A stretch of DNA of 64,000 bases from Martelella sp. NC20 (GTDB lineage: Bacteria > Pseudomonadota > Alphaproteobacteria > Rhizobiales > Rhizobiaceae), in assembly GCF_013459645.1 (NCBI RefSeq), contig NZ_CP054861.1, positions 2,902,001 through 2,966,000 of the forward strand, written 5' to 3'. Below are positions 17,965-27,466 of this stretch, piece by piece. The stretch's first letter is position 1. The number at the start of each line of letters is the position of its first letter. The position numbers and the translations under genes are program-made. Under the pieces are notes generated by a model. The model saw only the letters and a list, made by a program, of their open reading frames with translations, ran no database searches and was not told the origin of the DNA.

Positions 17965-19086
17965 TCAGCCTTCGAGGCTGACCGGCAGGTCGAGCCCGTG
18001 CGCCTTCAACAGCGCATAGCGCCGCGCGGCTTTGTGATCCTCGACCACCATTTCCCGGCACATGTCGCGAGCCGTGATCTCCGGCACCCAGCCGAGCTTT
18101 TCTTTCGCCTTTGTCGGGTCGCCGAGCAGCGTGTCGACTTCGGCGGGGCGGAAGTAACGCGGATCGATCTTCACGATCACGTCGCCCGGTTTCACATTGG
18201 GCGCCAGATCGCCGATTACGGCCTCCACCGTGCCAACCTCATCGACGCCGGAGCCGGAAAAGGCGAGCGTGATGCCGAGGTCGGATGCCGCCCAGGTGAT
18301 GAATTCGCGCACCGAATACTGCTTGCCGGTCGCGATCACAAAGTCCTCGGCCTGATCCTGCTGCAGCATCATCCACTGCATGCGGATATAGTCCTTGGCA
18401 TGGCCCCAGTCGCGCAGTGAGCTGATATTGCCCATATAAAGGCATGACTCGAGGCCGAGCGCGATGTTTGCAAGGCCGCGCGTGATCTTGCGGGTGACGA
18501 AGGTCTCTCCGCGGCGCGGGCTTTCATGGTTGAACAGGATGCCGTTGCAGGCATACATGCCGTAGGCCTCGCGATAGTTGACCGTGATCCAGTAGGCGTA
18601 GAGCTTGGCGGCAGCATAGGGCGAGCGCGGATAAAACGGCGTGGTCTCGCGCTGCGGGGTTTCCTGCACGAGGCCGTAGAGCTCCGACGTGGAGGCCTGA
18701 TAGAACCGCGTCTTGTTCTCCAGCCCGAGGAAGCGGATCGCCTCCAGCAGGCGCAGCGTGCCGATCGCATCGACATCGGCGGTATATTCGGGCGCTTCGA
18801 AGGAGACCGCGACATGGCTTTGCGCGCCGAGGTTATAGACCTCGTCCGGCTCGATATCGCGGATGATACGGGTCAGGTTCGAGGTGTCGGACAGGTCGCC
18901 ATAATGCAGCTTCAGCCGCGCATTCGAGGCGTGTGGATCCTCGTAGAGATGATCGATACGCTGGGTATTGAACGACGAGGCGCGGCGCTTGATGCCGTGA
19001 ACCTCATAGCCTTTTTCGAGAAGTAATTCCGTGAGATAGGAGCCGTCCTGACCGGTAACCCCGGTTATCAAAGCCGTTTTCGTCAA
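17965..19086 (-). CDS. gmd: GDP-mannose 4,6-dehydratase
   Basis: This 373-residue enzyme makes GDP-4-keto-6-deoxy-D-mannose, the precursor of GDP-L-fucose and GDP-rhamnose. It begins with the nucleotide-binding motif [15 protein letters not shown] and the NADP phosphate-contacting segment [16 protein letters not shown]. The catalytic elements are the Thr of QASTSELYG and the Tyr-Lys pair of [28 protein letters not shown] is a Gmd signature. It is the first gene of gmd-fcl. Fucosylated or deoxyhexose-containing surface polysaccharide is the likely end product. Confidence 0.97.
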   Translation of the reverse strand: MTKTALITGVTGQDGSYLTELLLEKGYEVHGIKRRASSFNTQRIDHLYEDPHASNARLKLHYGDLSDTSNLTRIIRDIEPDEVYNLGAQSHVAVSFEAPEYTADVDAIGTLRLLEAIRFLGLENKTRFYQASTSELYGLVQETPQRETTPFYPRSPYAAAKLYAYWITVNYREAYGMYACNGILFNHESPRRGETFVTRKITRGLANIALGLESCLYMGNISSLRDWGHAKDYIRMQWMMLQQDQAEDFVIATGKQYSVREFITWAASDLGITLAFSGSGVDEVGTVEAVIGDLAPNVKPGDVIVKIDPRYFRPAEVDTLLGDPTKAKEKLGWVPEITARDMCREMVVEDHKAARRYALLKAHGLDLPVSLEG

Positions 19087-19552
19087 TTTTTCTCTCTTGA
19101 ATTGATTTTCAAAGAATATCAGCCGCTATCAATTTGCGATGCGAGACATTGATAACTCCGAGTTTCATAGTCGTCATCGGCGTCGAATCTGGCCAAATAT
19201 GATGCGCCGGAGCATACACTATGCTGACGTTATTGCACTCACTATTTGGCCAAGCCAACGGGATCGTCTCGGCGGAGAAAACACCAAAGCCGACATATGC
19301 CGAAGTCGGCTCGCAGCAATAGCTCTCCTCACTCTCGCGGCATTCAACGCCGCGGTGCACTTTCGCTCCGACCTTGACAGTCCGCACTTTGGAATCCGTT
19401 TCACAACGACAAACACATTCTGTCAAAGTGGTGCTGGCCGACATGGCCGGTTTCTATACCGCCGATGACAGAAATGCGGACCCCGTTCCATGCATTTAGC
19501 CTGGTTCCGTGGCTTGTCGGCAGGTGCCAATGACGTCCGGCTACCATGCCGT
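19087..19552. other. Intergenic region upstream of gmd
   Basis: About 466 bases of visibly lower GC than the surroundings. Overlapping short frames exist on both strands, but none shows a ribosome site, a conserved motif or biased codon use. The part nearest 19087 must hold the gmd promoter. No terminator or clear repeat was seen. Confidence 0.4.
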
Positions 19553-19906
19553 TCAATCCGGCGGCGTATAGCCGTCCGGGAACTGCAGCAACCGGTCGCA
19601 GGCGCCGCTATTGCCATAGAGTGTCTGGTATTGTTCGGCCTGCTGGCGCGCGCGCAGACGCGCGGCGTCGATGTCGGCTTCGGTGGCGCCCGACTGGAGC
19701 GCCTTGGCGAATGTCGCATCGGCGGCGTCGTTGAGGCGGCGCGTGGCGCGAAGGCCGCCATATGACTGGCAGTCCGCGGCGCCGAGTTCGGCGCGGGCAG
19801 CCTGATCGAGCATGATTTCGTCAGGGCCTTCCGGCGCGGCCGTCTGGCAACCGGCCAGGGCGAGCATCGCTGCCAGGGGAATGGCAATACGGTATGGGAT
19901 GGTCAT
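19553..19906 (-). CDS. Small lipoprotein of unknown function
   Basis: This 117-residue predicted lipoprotein has a short basic N-terminus, a hydrophobic stretch and a lipobox (LALAGC). The mature part is Ala/Gln-rich and mostly helical with two further Cys residues (ADCQSYGG and NSGACDRL) that could form a disulfide. The ATG at 19906 is chosen because AGGAGG lies 6 bases upstream; the longer frame to 19990 has no lipoprotein signal at its start. No family was recognised. It stands alone between gmd and the galactonate genes. Confidence 0.7.
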   Translation of the reverse strand: MTIPYRIAIPLAAMLALAGCQTAAPEGPDEIMLDQAARAELGAADCQSYGGLRATRRLNDAADATFAKALQSGATEADIDAARLRARQQAEQYQTLYGNSGACDRLLQFPDGYTPPD

Positions 19907-20237
19907 CTGGCGCCTCCTGAAATCGCCCGCCGTCGGGCGGGTCATTGCCGCGAATATCCGATACTCGCAGCGTGAGCGCAAGCGCCCCATGAAAGGATTA
20001 TGCCTTGCGGCTGCGGCCGATCCCGTCGACCGCCGGCCGATGTGCTGACATCAGCGGCAATTCTTGCCGGGCCGGCGGCTCGGCGTGATGAAATGGCGCT
20101 GCGCGTCGCGGCAGCCTGGGTCTTCCGGCCCGGCCGGAACCGGGTCGGCGCACACGCTTTCCGCTTTCGTGCTCTGTTGCCTCTCGTTCCTTGCTGTCGC
20201 CCTCCTGCCTGTGCGGGCTTGTCGACGAGCCGGCGCA

Positions 20238-20867
20238 TCAGATCCGCTGCATCGCTTCGATGAACAGCTTCGCTTTCTCGCCGACGGCTGCTGCGTCCAT
20301 GCCGGGCTTGTAGAGCGCTCCGCCAATGCCGAAACCGGATGCGCCGGCCCTGGTGTAGGCTTCCATGTTTTCGGGCGTTACGCCGCCGACGGCGAACACC
20401 GGGATTTCTTTTGGCAGGACCGCTTTCCACGCCTTGATGACGATCGGCGGAATGGCCTCGGCGGGGAAGGCCTTGACGCCGGTGGCGCCCGCCGCGACGG
20501 CGGCGAAGGCTTCCGTTGGCGTGGCAACGCCCGGCAGGCTGATCATGCCCCTTGCGGCGGTCGCCGCGATCACCGCCGGGTTTGCGTTGGGCGAGATGAT
20601 GACCCTTGCCCCGGTCGCTGCGACATCTGCGACTTGCGCTGGCGTCAGCACGGTGCCCGCGCCGATCAGCGCGCGGTCGCCGAAACGGTCCTGCAGCCTT
20701 TCGATGCTCTTCAGCGGTTCGGGCGAATTGAGCGGCACCTCGATGATGCGCCAGCCGGCATCGATCAGCGCCTCGCCGACCGGCTCGGCTTCCTCGGGTC
20801 TGATGCCGCGCAGAATCGCGATCATGTTGCATGCTTTCAGCGCTTCGGTGAAATTCATCGCGTTCAT
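20238..20867 (-). CDS. dgoA: 2-dehydro-3-deoxy-6-phosphogalactonate aldolase
   Basis: This 209-residue class I aldolase of the KDPG/KDPGal family cleaves 2-keto-3-deoxy-6-phosphogalactonate to pyruvate and glyceraldehyde-3-phosphate. The Schiff-base Lys is K132 (GVKAFPAEA) and the acid/base Glu is E43 (IIEVPLNSP). The NSP after the Glu and the GVTPENM segment favour the galactonate (DgoA) rather than the gluconate (Eda) branch. The start overlaps the stop of the kinase gene, so the genes are translationally coupled. It is the last step of the pathway encoded in 20238-31051. Confidence 0.92.
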   Translation of the reverse strand: MNAMNFTEALKACNMIAILRGIRPEEAEPVGEALIDAGWRIIEVPLNSPEPLKSIERLQDRFGDRALIGAGTVLTPAQVADVAATGARVIISPNANPAVIAATAARGMISLPGVATPTEAFAAVAAGATGVKAFPAEAIPPIVIKAWKAVLPKEIPVFAVGGVTPENMEAYTRAGASGFGIGGALYKPGMDAAAVGEKAKLFIEAMQRI

Positions 20868-21805
20868 TCCTGTTCCGTCGATTGCAGTTTGCCGGTGATG
20901 CGTTGGACGCCGAGGGTCGCGGCATCGTCCGGGCCCGGCTTGATCTTCACGTCAAAAAGCGGCGCGACGCGCCCGTAGCGCAGGGTCAGCGCCGTGTTGC
21001 CGATGATGCCGATCGCTTCTCCGGGATGCAGCCATCCGGCAGCCCGCGCCTGACGGAACTCCGAGCCGATGATGAGGCCCGAAACGTAATCCGCGACATC
21101 TTCGGGCTGAAGCGCGCCGGCGAGAACGCCGCTGCGGGCGCTGAAGACGGCGGCAAGCAGGGCATCGGCGGCAGGCTCGTCGCTCGCCGCAAATTCCGCT
21201 CCCCGGTCGAAGGCGGACCAGAGCGGCTTGCTGCCGGGAGCGGGCTCGGCGGCGCGCGCGATGAAGGAATGCCGGGTCAAAAGCGCGAATATCTCTCCGG
21301 TGGCATAGGTCTGGAAGGCGGCGATACGGCCGTTTTCGATACGCGCCCACTTGCTGTGGGTGCCGGGCAGCACCAGCGTGTGGTCCTCGGCAAGGCCATA
21401 GCCGACGATCTGCGTTTCCTCGCCGCGCATGACATCGGGAAACGGTTTTGCGGCCGGGTCGCGCAGGCCGGGCAGAAAAGTCATGGTCGCGCCGTTTTGC
21501 AGCGTGATGCGCTTTGCGCCCGCGGCAAGTTCCGCCGGGCCTGCCGGCGCATCGACATATGGCACCTCGACCCAGCCGCTGCGGCTGGTGATCATGCCGC
21601 AGGCGGTCACGGGGAAGGGGCCGTGTTCGGCAAACCACGGGCCGATCGCCGCCATCAGAGCCGCCTCGAACGCGCCGCCTTCCACGAACTGGATGCCGCC
21701 ACTCGGGCTTTCGCATCTGTCCAGCACGAGGCCGTCGGTCGAAAGCAGCGTGGCGCGGAGCGAACTGGTGCCCCAGTCGAGAATGGCGGAAACGGTCTGG
21801 GTCAT
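20864..21805 (-). CDS. dgoK: 2-dehydro-3-deoxygalactonokinase
   Basis: The enzyme phosphorylates 2-keto-3-deoxygalactonate with ATP. It has a phosphate-1 loop LDWGTSSLRATLLS at the N-terminus and the DgoK signatures GMITSRSGWVEVPYV and VLPGTHSKWA. The ATG at 21805 (MTQTVSAILDWG) gives the usual family start; in-frame ATGs at 21835 and 21853 would add 10 or 16 residues with no better ribosome site. It overlaps dgoA by 4 bases and lies downstream of the GntR gene on the same strand. Confidence 0.9.
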   Translation of the reverse strand: MTQTVSAILDWGTSSLRATLLSTDGLVLDRCESPSGGIQFVEGGAFEAALMAAIGPWFAEHGPFPVTACGMITSRSGWVEVPYVDAPAGPAELAAGAKRITLQNGATMTFLPGLRDPAAKPFPDVMRGEETQIVGYGLAEDHTLVLPGTHSKWARIENGRIAAFQTYATGEIFALLTRHSFIARAAEPAPGSKPLWSAFDRGAEFAASDEPAADALLAAVFSARSGVLAGALQPEDVADYVSGLIIGSEFRQARAAGWLHPGEAIGIIGNTALTLRYGRVAPLFDVKIKPGPDDAATLGVQRITGKLQSTEQE

Positions 21806-21951
21806 GCGGTCGGTCTCATTTTCAGGTGTGGGCATTTCACGGAAAATTCGCATGTATTTTGTCTTGGCGCATTTCGCGTCTGCGAAATACCAGCCGGCAA
21901 AAGGCTGCGCCGCGAAATCGTGTCATTTATGTATGATCTTTCATCCGATTT

Positions 21952-22740
21952 CTAGTCACTCTGTTCCATTTTGGAGGCGAGCCGCGTCCGGCGCAGCGCG
22001 TCGGTCATCTCGCTTCTGGCGACGCCGATGAGCTGTTCCATGGCATGGCGCGCGGCATCGGGTCGGCGCATCCTGATGGCTTCGAGCACATCCTGATGGG
22101 CAAGGATCGCCTGCTCATGGGATTGGCTGGCGCGGTTCGTGAAGCGGAAGCTCGCTAGAAGCGCTGCCCGGATGGCGCTGGCGAACTGGCGATAGACCCA
22201 GTTGCCGCTGGCATTGATGATCGCGGTGTGGAATTCGAGGTCGGCCCGGCTCCATTCCTCATTGTCGCGGGAATTGGCCTCGACCATATCCTCGAAGGCT
22301 TTCGCGATCTGGTAGAGCTGTCTCGCGTTCGCGTTCGCGGCAGCCTGGGCGGCCGCGGCCGGCTCCAGAAGTTGCCGGGCGTCGATCAGCGATGAGTAAA
22401 AAGCGTCGTCCGCCCCGACAGATAACATGATGTCGAGCACGGTGGGGTCGAGGTAGTTCCAGTTTTCGCGCGGCAACACGATGGTGCCGGCGCGGGTGCG
22501 GGAGCGCACCATGCCGAGGGCGGAAAGATACTGCATTGCCTCGCGCAGGCTGGTGCGGCTGACGCCGAACCTTTCCGTCAGTTCCACCTCGTTGGGCAGG
22601 GTGGCGCTCTCGGGAAATGTGCCGGAAACGATCAGTTCAACGAGGGACTGGAGCAGCGCCTCCCGTACGCTGCGCTTGCCGCGCTGGGCGATCGGCGCGC
22701 CGTCTTCCGTCAGTATGTGAGTCATTGCTTCGCTTTTCAC
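21952..22740 (-). CDS. GntR-family (FadR subfamily) regulator, probable galactonate regulator
   Basis: This protein of about 262 residues has a winged-helix N-terminus (LPNEVELTERFGVSRTSLREAM) and an all-helical FCD effector domain, residues about 100-245, with metal/ligand positions in DARQLLEP, DLEFHTAI and HQDVLEAI. FadR-type GntR proteins such as DgoR repress galactonate genes. The position, at the head of dgoKA and divergent from the ABC transporter and dgoD genes, supports the same job here. The start is either M1 (22740) or M6 (22725). Confidence 0.85.
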   Translation of the reverse strand: MKSEAMTHILTEDGAPIAQRGKRSVREALLQSLVELIVSGTFPESATLPNEVELTERFGVSRTSLREAMQYLSALGMVRSRTRAGTIVLPRENWNYLDPTVLDIMLSVGADDAFYSSLIDARQLLEPAAAAQAAANANARQLYQIAKAFEDMVEANSRDNEEWSRADLEFHTAIINASGNWVYRQFASAIRAALLASFRFTNRASQSHEQAILAHQDVLEAIRMRRPDAARHAMEQLIGVARSEMTDALRRTRLASKMEQSD

Positions 22741-22969
22741 TGGTTCCCCTTGGTTCGAACGCCTTGATTCGTGAGTGCTTGTCCCGTTGGGCGCCTCAAG
22801 CCGAGTTCGTCACCGCATTCGATATAGGTAATATGATAGAAATAGAACTCTCATTCAAATCAGAAAATAAATCATATTTATAATTGACATTGATCGGACG
22901 TATTATAAAGATCGTGCCGCCGGGACGGCATGGCCTCCGGCAGGGAAAACGTCCACAGGGAGGAGCACA
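22741..22969. promoter_or_regulatory. Divergent control region of the galactose/galactonate locus
   Basis: This 229-base, AT-rich gap between the GntR gene and the transporter must hold both promoters. On the plus strand TTGACA (22884-22889) is followed by TATTATAAAG (22901-22910). The spacing to TATAAA is 14 bases, shorter than the sigma-70 ideal, so assignment is tentative. The transporter start at 22970 is preceded by a strong GGGAGGAG ribosome site. Confidence 0.5.
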
Positions 22970-23941
22970 ATGAAGCTCATCATCAAGGCGGCCTTGTTGG
23001 CCGCCGCCGCATTGTCGAGTGTGACAGCCGCTTCGGCGCAGGAAGATCTCAAGGTCGGCGCGATCTACATGGATGCGCAGGGCTTTTATGCCGGCGTCCG
23101 CAAGGGCATCCAGGATGGCGCGGAAGACGCCGGCCGCAACCTCGTCATTGTCGAAACCAACGCCCAGGGCGATGTCAGCAAGGAATCGTCCTTTATCGAC
23201 TCGCTGATTTCGGCCGATGTCGAGGCGATCATCGTGTCGCCGGTCTCCGCTGACGGCTCCTATCGCGCGATCCGCCGGGCCCACGACGCCGGCATCCCGG
23301 TGGTCTGCTACAATACCTGCCTCAACGACGCGGACATGAAGGAATACATCTCCGCCTATGCCGTCGGCGACCCCTATGATTTCGGCCACAAGCTCGGCGA
23401 TGCCGCCGCCGATTACTTTATCGCGGAGGGCAATGACGCGCCCAGGATCGCCGTGCTGAACTGCGAGTTCGTCGAGGTCTGCATCACCCGCAGAGAGGGT
23501 TTCGAGGAAGCGCTGATGGCCAGGGTGCCGGGCGCCGAGATCGTGGCCAACCAGGAAGGCGCCACCCTCGACAAGGCCGTTTCGGTCGCCACCACCATGC
23601 TGACCTCCAACCCTGATGTCGACGCCTTCTTCGGCGAGGCCGGCGGCGCCACGCTCGGGGCCGCGCGCGCCGTGCGTTCGCAGGGCAGGGAAGGCGAGGT
23701 CGTCGTTTTCGGTGGCGACATGACCACCGAAATCGCCCAGGAACTTGCCGATTTTACCGTTATCAAGGGAGTTGTGGATATCTCCGGCCAGGGCCTTGGC
23801 AAGCTTGCGCTGGCGCAGGCGATCAAGTCGATCGATGGCACGCCGCCGGAAGGCATCAGGGTTCCCTATGATATCGATCTCTACAAGTCGCCGGAAGATG
23901 GCAAGGCCTGGCTCGAGGCGCATGCCGACGGTATTCCGTGA
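22970..23941 (+). CDS. Sugar ABC transporter substrate-binding protein (ribose/galactose type)
   Basis: This 323-residue periplasmic binding protein of family 4 (RbsB/MglB-like) has a signal peptide ending ASA-QE. It has the two-lobe type I fold, with DVEAIIVSPVSADGS in lobe one and NPDVDAFFGEAGGATLGAARAV in lobe two. Three Cys residues around VCYNTC and LNCEFVEVC are unusual and might form disulfides. It is the first gene of the plus-strand operon running to 31051. The neighbouring enzymes suggest D-galactose, a related aldose or galactonate as ligand. Confidence 0.88.
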   Translation: MKLIIKAALLAAAALSSVTAASAQEDLKVGAIYMDAQGFYAGVRKGIQDGAEDAGRNLVIVETNAQGDVSKESSFIDSLISADVEAIIVSPVSADGSYRAIRRAHDAGIPVVCYNTCLNDADMKEYISAYAVGDPYDFGHKLGDAAADYFIAEGNDAPRIAVLNCEFVEVCITRREGFEEALMARVPGAEIVANQEGATLDKAVSVATTMLTSNPDVDAFFGEAGGATLGAARAVRSQGREGEVVVFGGDMTTEIAQELADFTVIKGVVDISGQGLGKLALAQAIKSIDGTPPEGIRVPYDIDLYKSPEDGKAWLEAHADGIP

Positions 23942-23989
23942 TCGGTAGCCCGGTTTAGCCAAAGGCTGCACCACCCAGGCAAACATCGA

Positions 23990-24014
23990 GATGCCGCCGC
24001 AACCCGGCGGCATC
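23990..24014 (+). repeat. Intercistronic stem-loop between binding protein and ATPase genes
   Basis: A perfect 10-bp hairpin, GATGCCGCCG (23990-23999)/CGGCGGCATC (24005-24014), with a 5-base loop and no T-run. In other ABC operons such a structure protects the upstream binding-protein mRNA and lowers expression of the ATPase gene. The same use is inferred here. Confidence 0.6.
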
Positions 24015-24033
24015 GCCATCAACGGGAAGACCA

Positions 24034-25560
24034 ATGACGTCTGCATCTCAGATCAACAGTCCGGAAGTGCCGGCGCTCGTCTCGATGACAGGGTGTACGC
24101 GGCGCTATCCCGGCGTGCTGGCCCTCGACAATGCCGCCTTCGAGGTCGCGCCGGGCGAAGTGCGCGCGCTTCTCGGCAAGAACGGCGCTGGCAAGTCCAC
24201 GCTCATTCGCATGCTGACGGGCGCCGAAGTGCCTGACAGCGGAACCGTCCTGATCGACGGCGAGGAACTGACGCATACGGGTTCCGCCCGCGCGCAGCAG
24301 GCCTTTGCGCACGGCGTTCGGGTGGTCTATCAGGAACTCAGCCTCATCCCCGGCATGTCGCTCGCCGAGAACCTGTTCCTCGGCCGCTGGCCGCGAAAGG
24401 GCGGCGTCATTCGCCACCGCGCCATGATCGCGGAGGCCAACGAGGCCATGCATCGTCTCGGGCTTGACCTCTCGCCCGATACTCTCGTTTCGGCTCTGAG
24501 CCCCGCCGAGCGCCAGCTTCTGGAAATCGCAAGGGCGCTGCTCGGCAATCCCAAACTGGTGATCCTTGACGAGCCCACGAGTTCGCTTGCGGCGGCGGAG
24601 GCCGAGAAGGTGATGGCGGCCGTGACGCGCGTTGCGGCGCAAGGCATCGCGGTGATCTATGTCAGCCACCGGATGAATGAAATACGCCAGATCGCCCATT
24701 CGGCCACGATCATGCGCGACGGCCGGATCATCGATACCGTCGATGTGAAAAACGCCGATACCCGCCAGATCGTCCGCCTGATGCTCGGCTCGGAAAGCGC
24801 CGAGGCGGCCGTGCTGGAAGATGCAAGCCAACCCGAGATCGTGCTCGAGGTCGGGGATCTGGCGGTGGCGCCGAAACTGTCGTCGGTGTCGTTTTCGCTG
24901 AAGAAGGGCGAGGTTTTAGGCATTGCCGGCCTGCTCGGCTCCGGCCGGACGGAACTGTTGCAGGCCATCATGGGGGTACGCCGCGGTGAATCTGGCGAGA
25001 TATTCGCCAATGGCAAACCGGTAAAAACGCTCGGCTACAAGCAGATGGTCGGGCTCGGCTTCGGCTACACCCCCGAAAGCCGCAAGGAAGAGGGCATCGT
25101 TCCGCTGCTCGGCGTTGATGAGAACACGCTTGCAACGCGCTTTGAAGGCGTCACCGTCAACGGCGTGCTGTCGGCCCGGCGGATGGCGGAGGCGACCCGG
25201 AAGATCATCGACCGGCTCCATATCAAGACGGCGCGGACCGATACGCCGATCGGCACGCTCTCCGGCGGCAACCAGCAGAAGGTCGTGATCGGCCGCTGGG
25301 TCTATGCCGGCAGCCGCGTGCTCCTGCTCGACGAGCCCACTCGCGGCGTCGATATCGAGGCCAAGGCCCAGATCTATGCAATCATTCGCGAACTTGCCGC
25401 CGAAGGCCGCAGCATCGTTTTCGTCTCCAGCGAGATCGAGGAACTGCCGCTGGTGTGCGACCGGGTGCTGGTCCTCCGGGAGGGCGCGCTCCGGGAAGAG
25501 TTCAAATCACCCAACATCGATCAGGACACCTTGATGGCGGCCTGCATTTCCGGACACTGA
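24034..25560 (+). CDS. Sugar ABC transporter ATP-binding protein, two ATPase domains (RbsA/MglA type)
   Basis: This 508-residue tandem ATPase energises the carbohydrate transporter (CUT2 class). The first domain has Walker A LGKNGAGKST, a slightly degenerate signature LSPAERQLLEIARAL and Walker B LVILDEPTSSL. The second has the degenerate Walker A LLGSGRTE usual in the class, a consensus signature LSGGNQQKVVIGRW and Walker B LLLDEPTRGVD. It is followed after 8 bases by the permease gene. Confidence 0.94.
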   Translation: MTSASQINSPEVPALVSMTGCTRRYPGVLALDNAAFEVAPGEVRALLGKNGAGKSTLIRMLTGAEVPDSGTVLIDGEELTHTGSARAQQAFAHGVRVVYQELSLIPGMSLAENLFLGRWPRKGGVIRHRAMIAEANEAMHRLGLDLSPDTLVSALSPAERQLLEIARALLGNPKLVILDEPTSSLAAAEAEKVMAAVTRVAAQGIAVIYVSHRMNEIRQIAHSATIMRDGRIIDTVDVKNADTRQIVRLMLGSESAEAAVLEDASQPEIVLEVGDLAVAPKLSSVSFSLKKGEVLGIAGLLGSGRTELLQAIMGVRRGESGEIFANGKPVKTLGYKQMVGLGFGYTPESRKEEGIVPLLGVDENTLATRFEGVTVNGVLSARRMAEATRKIIDRLHIKTARTDTPIGTLSGGNQQKVVIGRWVYAGSRVLLLDEPTRGVDIEAKAQIYAIIRELAAEGRSIVFVSSEIEELPLVCDRVLVLREGALREEFKSPNIDQDTLMAACISGH

Positions 25561-25568
25561 GGGAGACG

Positions 25569-26573
25569 ATGATGTCGCACAATGACGCGGCCAATCCGGC
25601 TGCAACCAAAAAGAAGAGCGGCTTCGGCGTCTCGAAGCACGTAAACGAACTCAGCCTGTTCGTGGCGATCGCGCTGCTTTATGTGATTTTCGGAACGACC
25701 GCCTACGGCTTCCTGTCGTTCAACAATCAGGTGAATATTCTCCGCGACGCGGCGACGATCGGCATTGCGGCATGGGCGATGACGCTGATCATCATCTCCG
25801 GCGAAATCGACGTCAGCGTCGGTCCCATGGTCGCCTTCGTCTCCGTCGCTTTGGCCTACCTGCTGCAATGGGGTTTTCCGACGCCGATCGCCTTTCTGCT
25901 GGCGGTAGCACTCGGCGCCGGGCTCGGCGGCATTTCCGGCGTGCTGCGCGCCTATTTCGACGTGCCGTCCTTCGTGGCGACGCTCGGCATGTGGAGCGCG
26001 TTGCGCGGCCTTGCGCTGTTCTTCACGGATGCGCTGCCGGTTTCGATCGGGCGCAACGATACGCTGGACGCGCTGGACCGCTCGGTTCTGGGCATCCCGC
26101 CGGCGGCGATCATCATGCTCGTCCTGTTCGCGGTGTTCGCCTTCGTCAGCCGCAAGACGGCGTTCGGGCGGTCGGTATTCGCGATTGGCGGCAATGCCCA
26201 TGCGGCCTATCTCAGCGGCATCAACGTATCGCGGATTCGCGTGGCGATCTTCGCGATCGGCGGCGCGATGGCGGCGATCTCCGGCATCCTGCTGGTCTCG
26301 CGTCTCGGCTCGGGCAATGCGACGGCGGCAAGCGGCCTCGAATTCGATGTGATCGCGGCGGTGGTCGTCGGCGGCACGGCGCTTTCCGGCGGTCGCGGCT
26401 CGATGCTGGGCACGCTTCTCGGGGTTCTGGTGATCACGCTTATCGGCAATGGCCTTGTGCTTCTCGGCATCAACCCGTTCTTCCAGCAGGTTGTCCGGGG
26501 CCTCATCATCGTCGTTGCCGTGCTCGCCAACATGCAGGCGATCAAGCGCAGCCTTGCCCGCAACAAGGGGTGA
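25569..26573 (+). CDS. Sugar ABC transporter permease (RbsC type)
   Basis: This 334-residue inner-membrane permease has about ten hydrophobic helices. The BPD_transp_2 features are GEIDVSVGPMVAFVS and VVVGGTALSGGRGSMLGTLLG. The double ATG at 25569/25572 follows GGGAGA, and the longer frame from 25455 overlaps the ATPase gene and is not used. A cytoplasmic Lys-rich N-terminus precedes the first helix. With the genes on both sides it forms a complete CUT2 importer. Confidence 0.93.
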   Translation: MMSHNDAANPAATKKKSGFGVSKHVNELSLFVAIALLYVIFGTTAYGFLSFNNQVNILRDAATIGIAAWAMTLIIISGEIDVSVGPMVAFVSVALAYLLQWGFPTPIAFLLAVALGAGLGGISGVLRAYFDVPSFVATLGMWSALRGLALFFTDALPVSIGRNDTLDALDRSVLGIPPAAIIMLVLFAVFAFVSRKTAFGRSVFAIGGNAHAAYLSGINVSRIRVAIFAIGGAMAAISGILLVSRLGSGNATAASGLEFDVIAAVVVGGTALSGGRGSMLGTLLGVLVITLIGNGLVLLGINPFFQQVVRGLIIVVAVLANMQAIKRSLARNKG

Positions 26574-26578
26574 GCGGA

Positions 26579-27466
26579 ATGGCGGTCGTTGATATCAGCT
26601 CTGGCGCCCTGTCGTTGCGCGCATCCACCAATGGCTGCGTGATCCTCGGCTTCTGGCGGGACGGGGAAAGCGGCCGTGTGCCCTTGCTGCGTCCAGCGCA
26701 GGGCGGGGCGGATGCGCTGTCGTCGTCCTGCTATCCGCTCGTGCCGTTCGGCAACCGGGTGAGGGGCAACCGGTTCGAATTCATGGGCCGGAACCACGCG
26801 CTGACCGCGAATACCGACTGGGACCCGCATTATCTTCATGGCGAGGGCTGGCTCTCGCAATGGTCGCTCGAACAACATGAGGCCGACCGGCTGGCGATGC
26901 GTTTCCGTCATTCAGGCGGCGGCACGCCCTATGTCTATGAGGCGTGGCAGTGTTTCACGCTTGCCGACGGAGAATTAAAGCTTACCCTCACCGTCGAAAA
27001 CCAGGGGGACGAGGCCCTGCCATTCGGTCTCGGCTGGCATCCCTATTTCCCGATGACGCCGGAGACGACGCTCATGGCGCCCGCCCGGAAGTTCTGGACC
27101 GAGGTTGAGGGGTGGCTGCCCGGCGAGGCCACGGAAATCCCCGCCGACCTCGATTTCAGCAAGCCGTCGCCCTTGCCGCATCGCTGGGTCAATAACGGGT
27201 TCGAAGACTGGTCGGGTGAGGCGGTGATCACGTGGCCGGAACGCGCGACGAGGCTCCACATGAAGGCGGAACCGCTGTTCAGGCACGCCTTCATCTTCGT
27301 CTCGGATACCGCGTTCGACCCCGGCTTTCAGCGGGACTATTTCTGCTTTGAACCGATGACGCATCTGGCGGACGGGCACAATATGCCCGATCTCGGCGGG
27401 CTTCGTGTTCTTCAGCCCGGCGAAAAACTGTCGGGCAGTATCTGGCTGGGAGCGCAGGACCTATGA
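26579..27466 (+). CDS. Aldose 1-epimerase (galactose mutarotase family)
   Basis: This 295-residue beta-sandwich protein interconverts the alpha and beta anomers of an aldose. Family features are GNRVRGNRFEF near residue 60, the catalytic-type His in YLHGEGWLSQW, and GWHPYFPM. It lies 5 bases after the permease gene and overlaps the GMC oxidoreductase start by 4 bases (ATGA). A mutarotase next to a dehydrogenase would supply the anomer oxidised to the lactone in the non-phosphorylative galactose route. Confidence 0.88.
   Translation: MAVVDISSGALSLRASTNGCVILGFWRDGESGRVPLLRPAQGGADALSSSCYPLVPFGNRVRGNRFEFMGRNHALTANTDWDPHYLHGEGWLSQWSLEQHEADRLAMRFRHSGGGTPYVYEAWQCFTLADGELKLTLTVENQGDEALPFGLGWHPYFPMTPETTLMAPARKFWTEVEGWLPGEATEIPADLDFSKPSPLPHRWVNNGFEDWSGEAVITWPERATRLHMKAEPLFRHAFIFVSDTAFDPGFQRDYFCFEPMTHLADGHNMPDLGGLRVLQPGEKLSGSIWLGAQDL

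Noticed and set aside
19109-19468. Overlapping open frames on both strands upstream of gmd
   Set aside because: Neither has a ribosome site, a recognisable motif, or codon use like the rest of the window; treated as non-coding.
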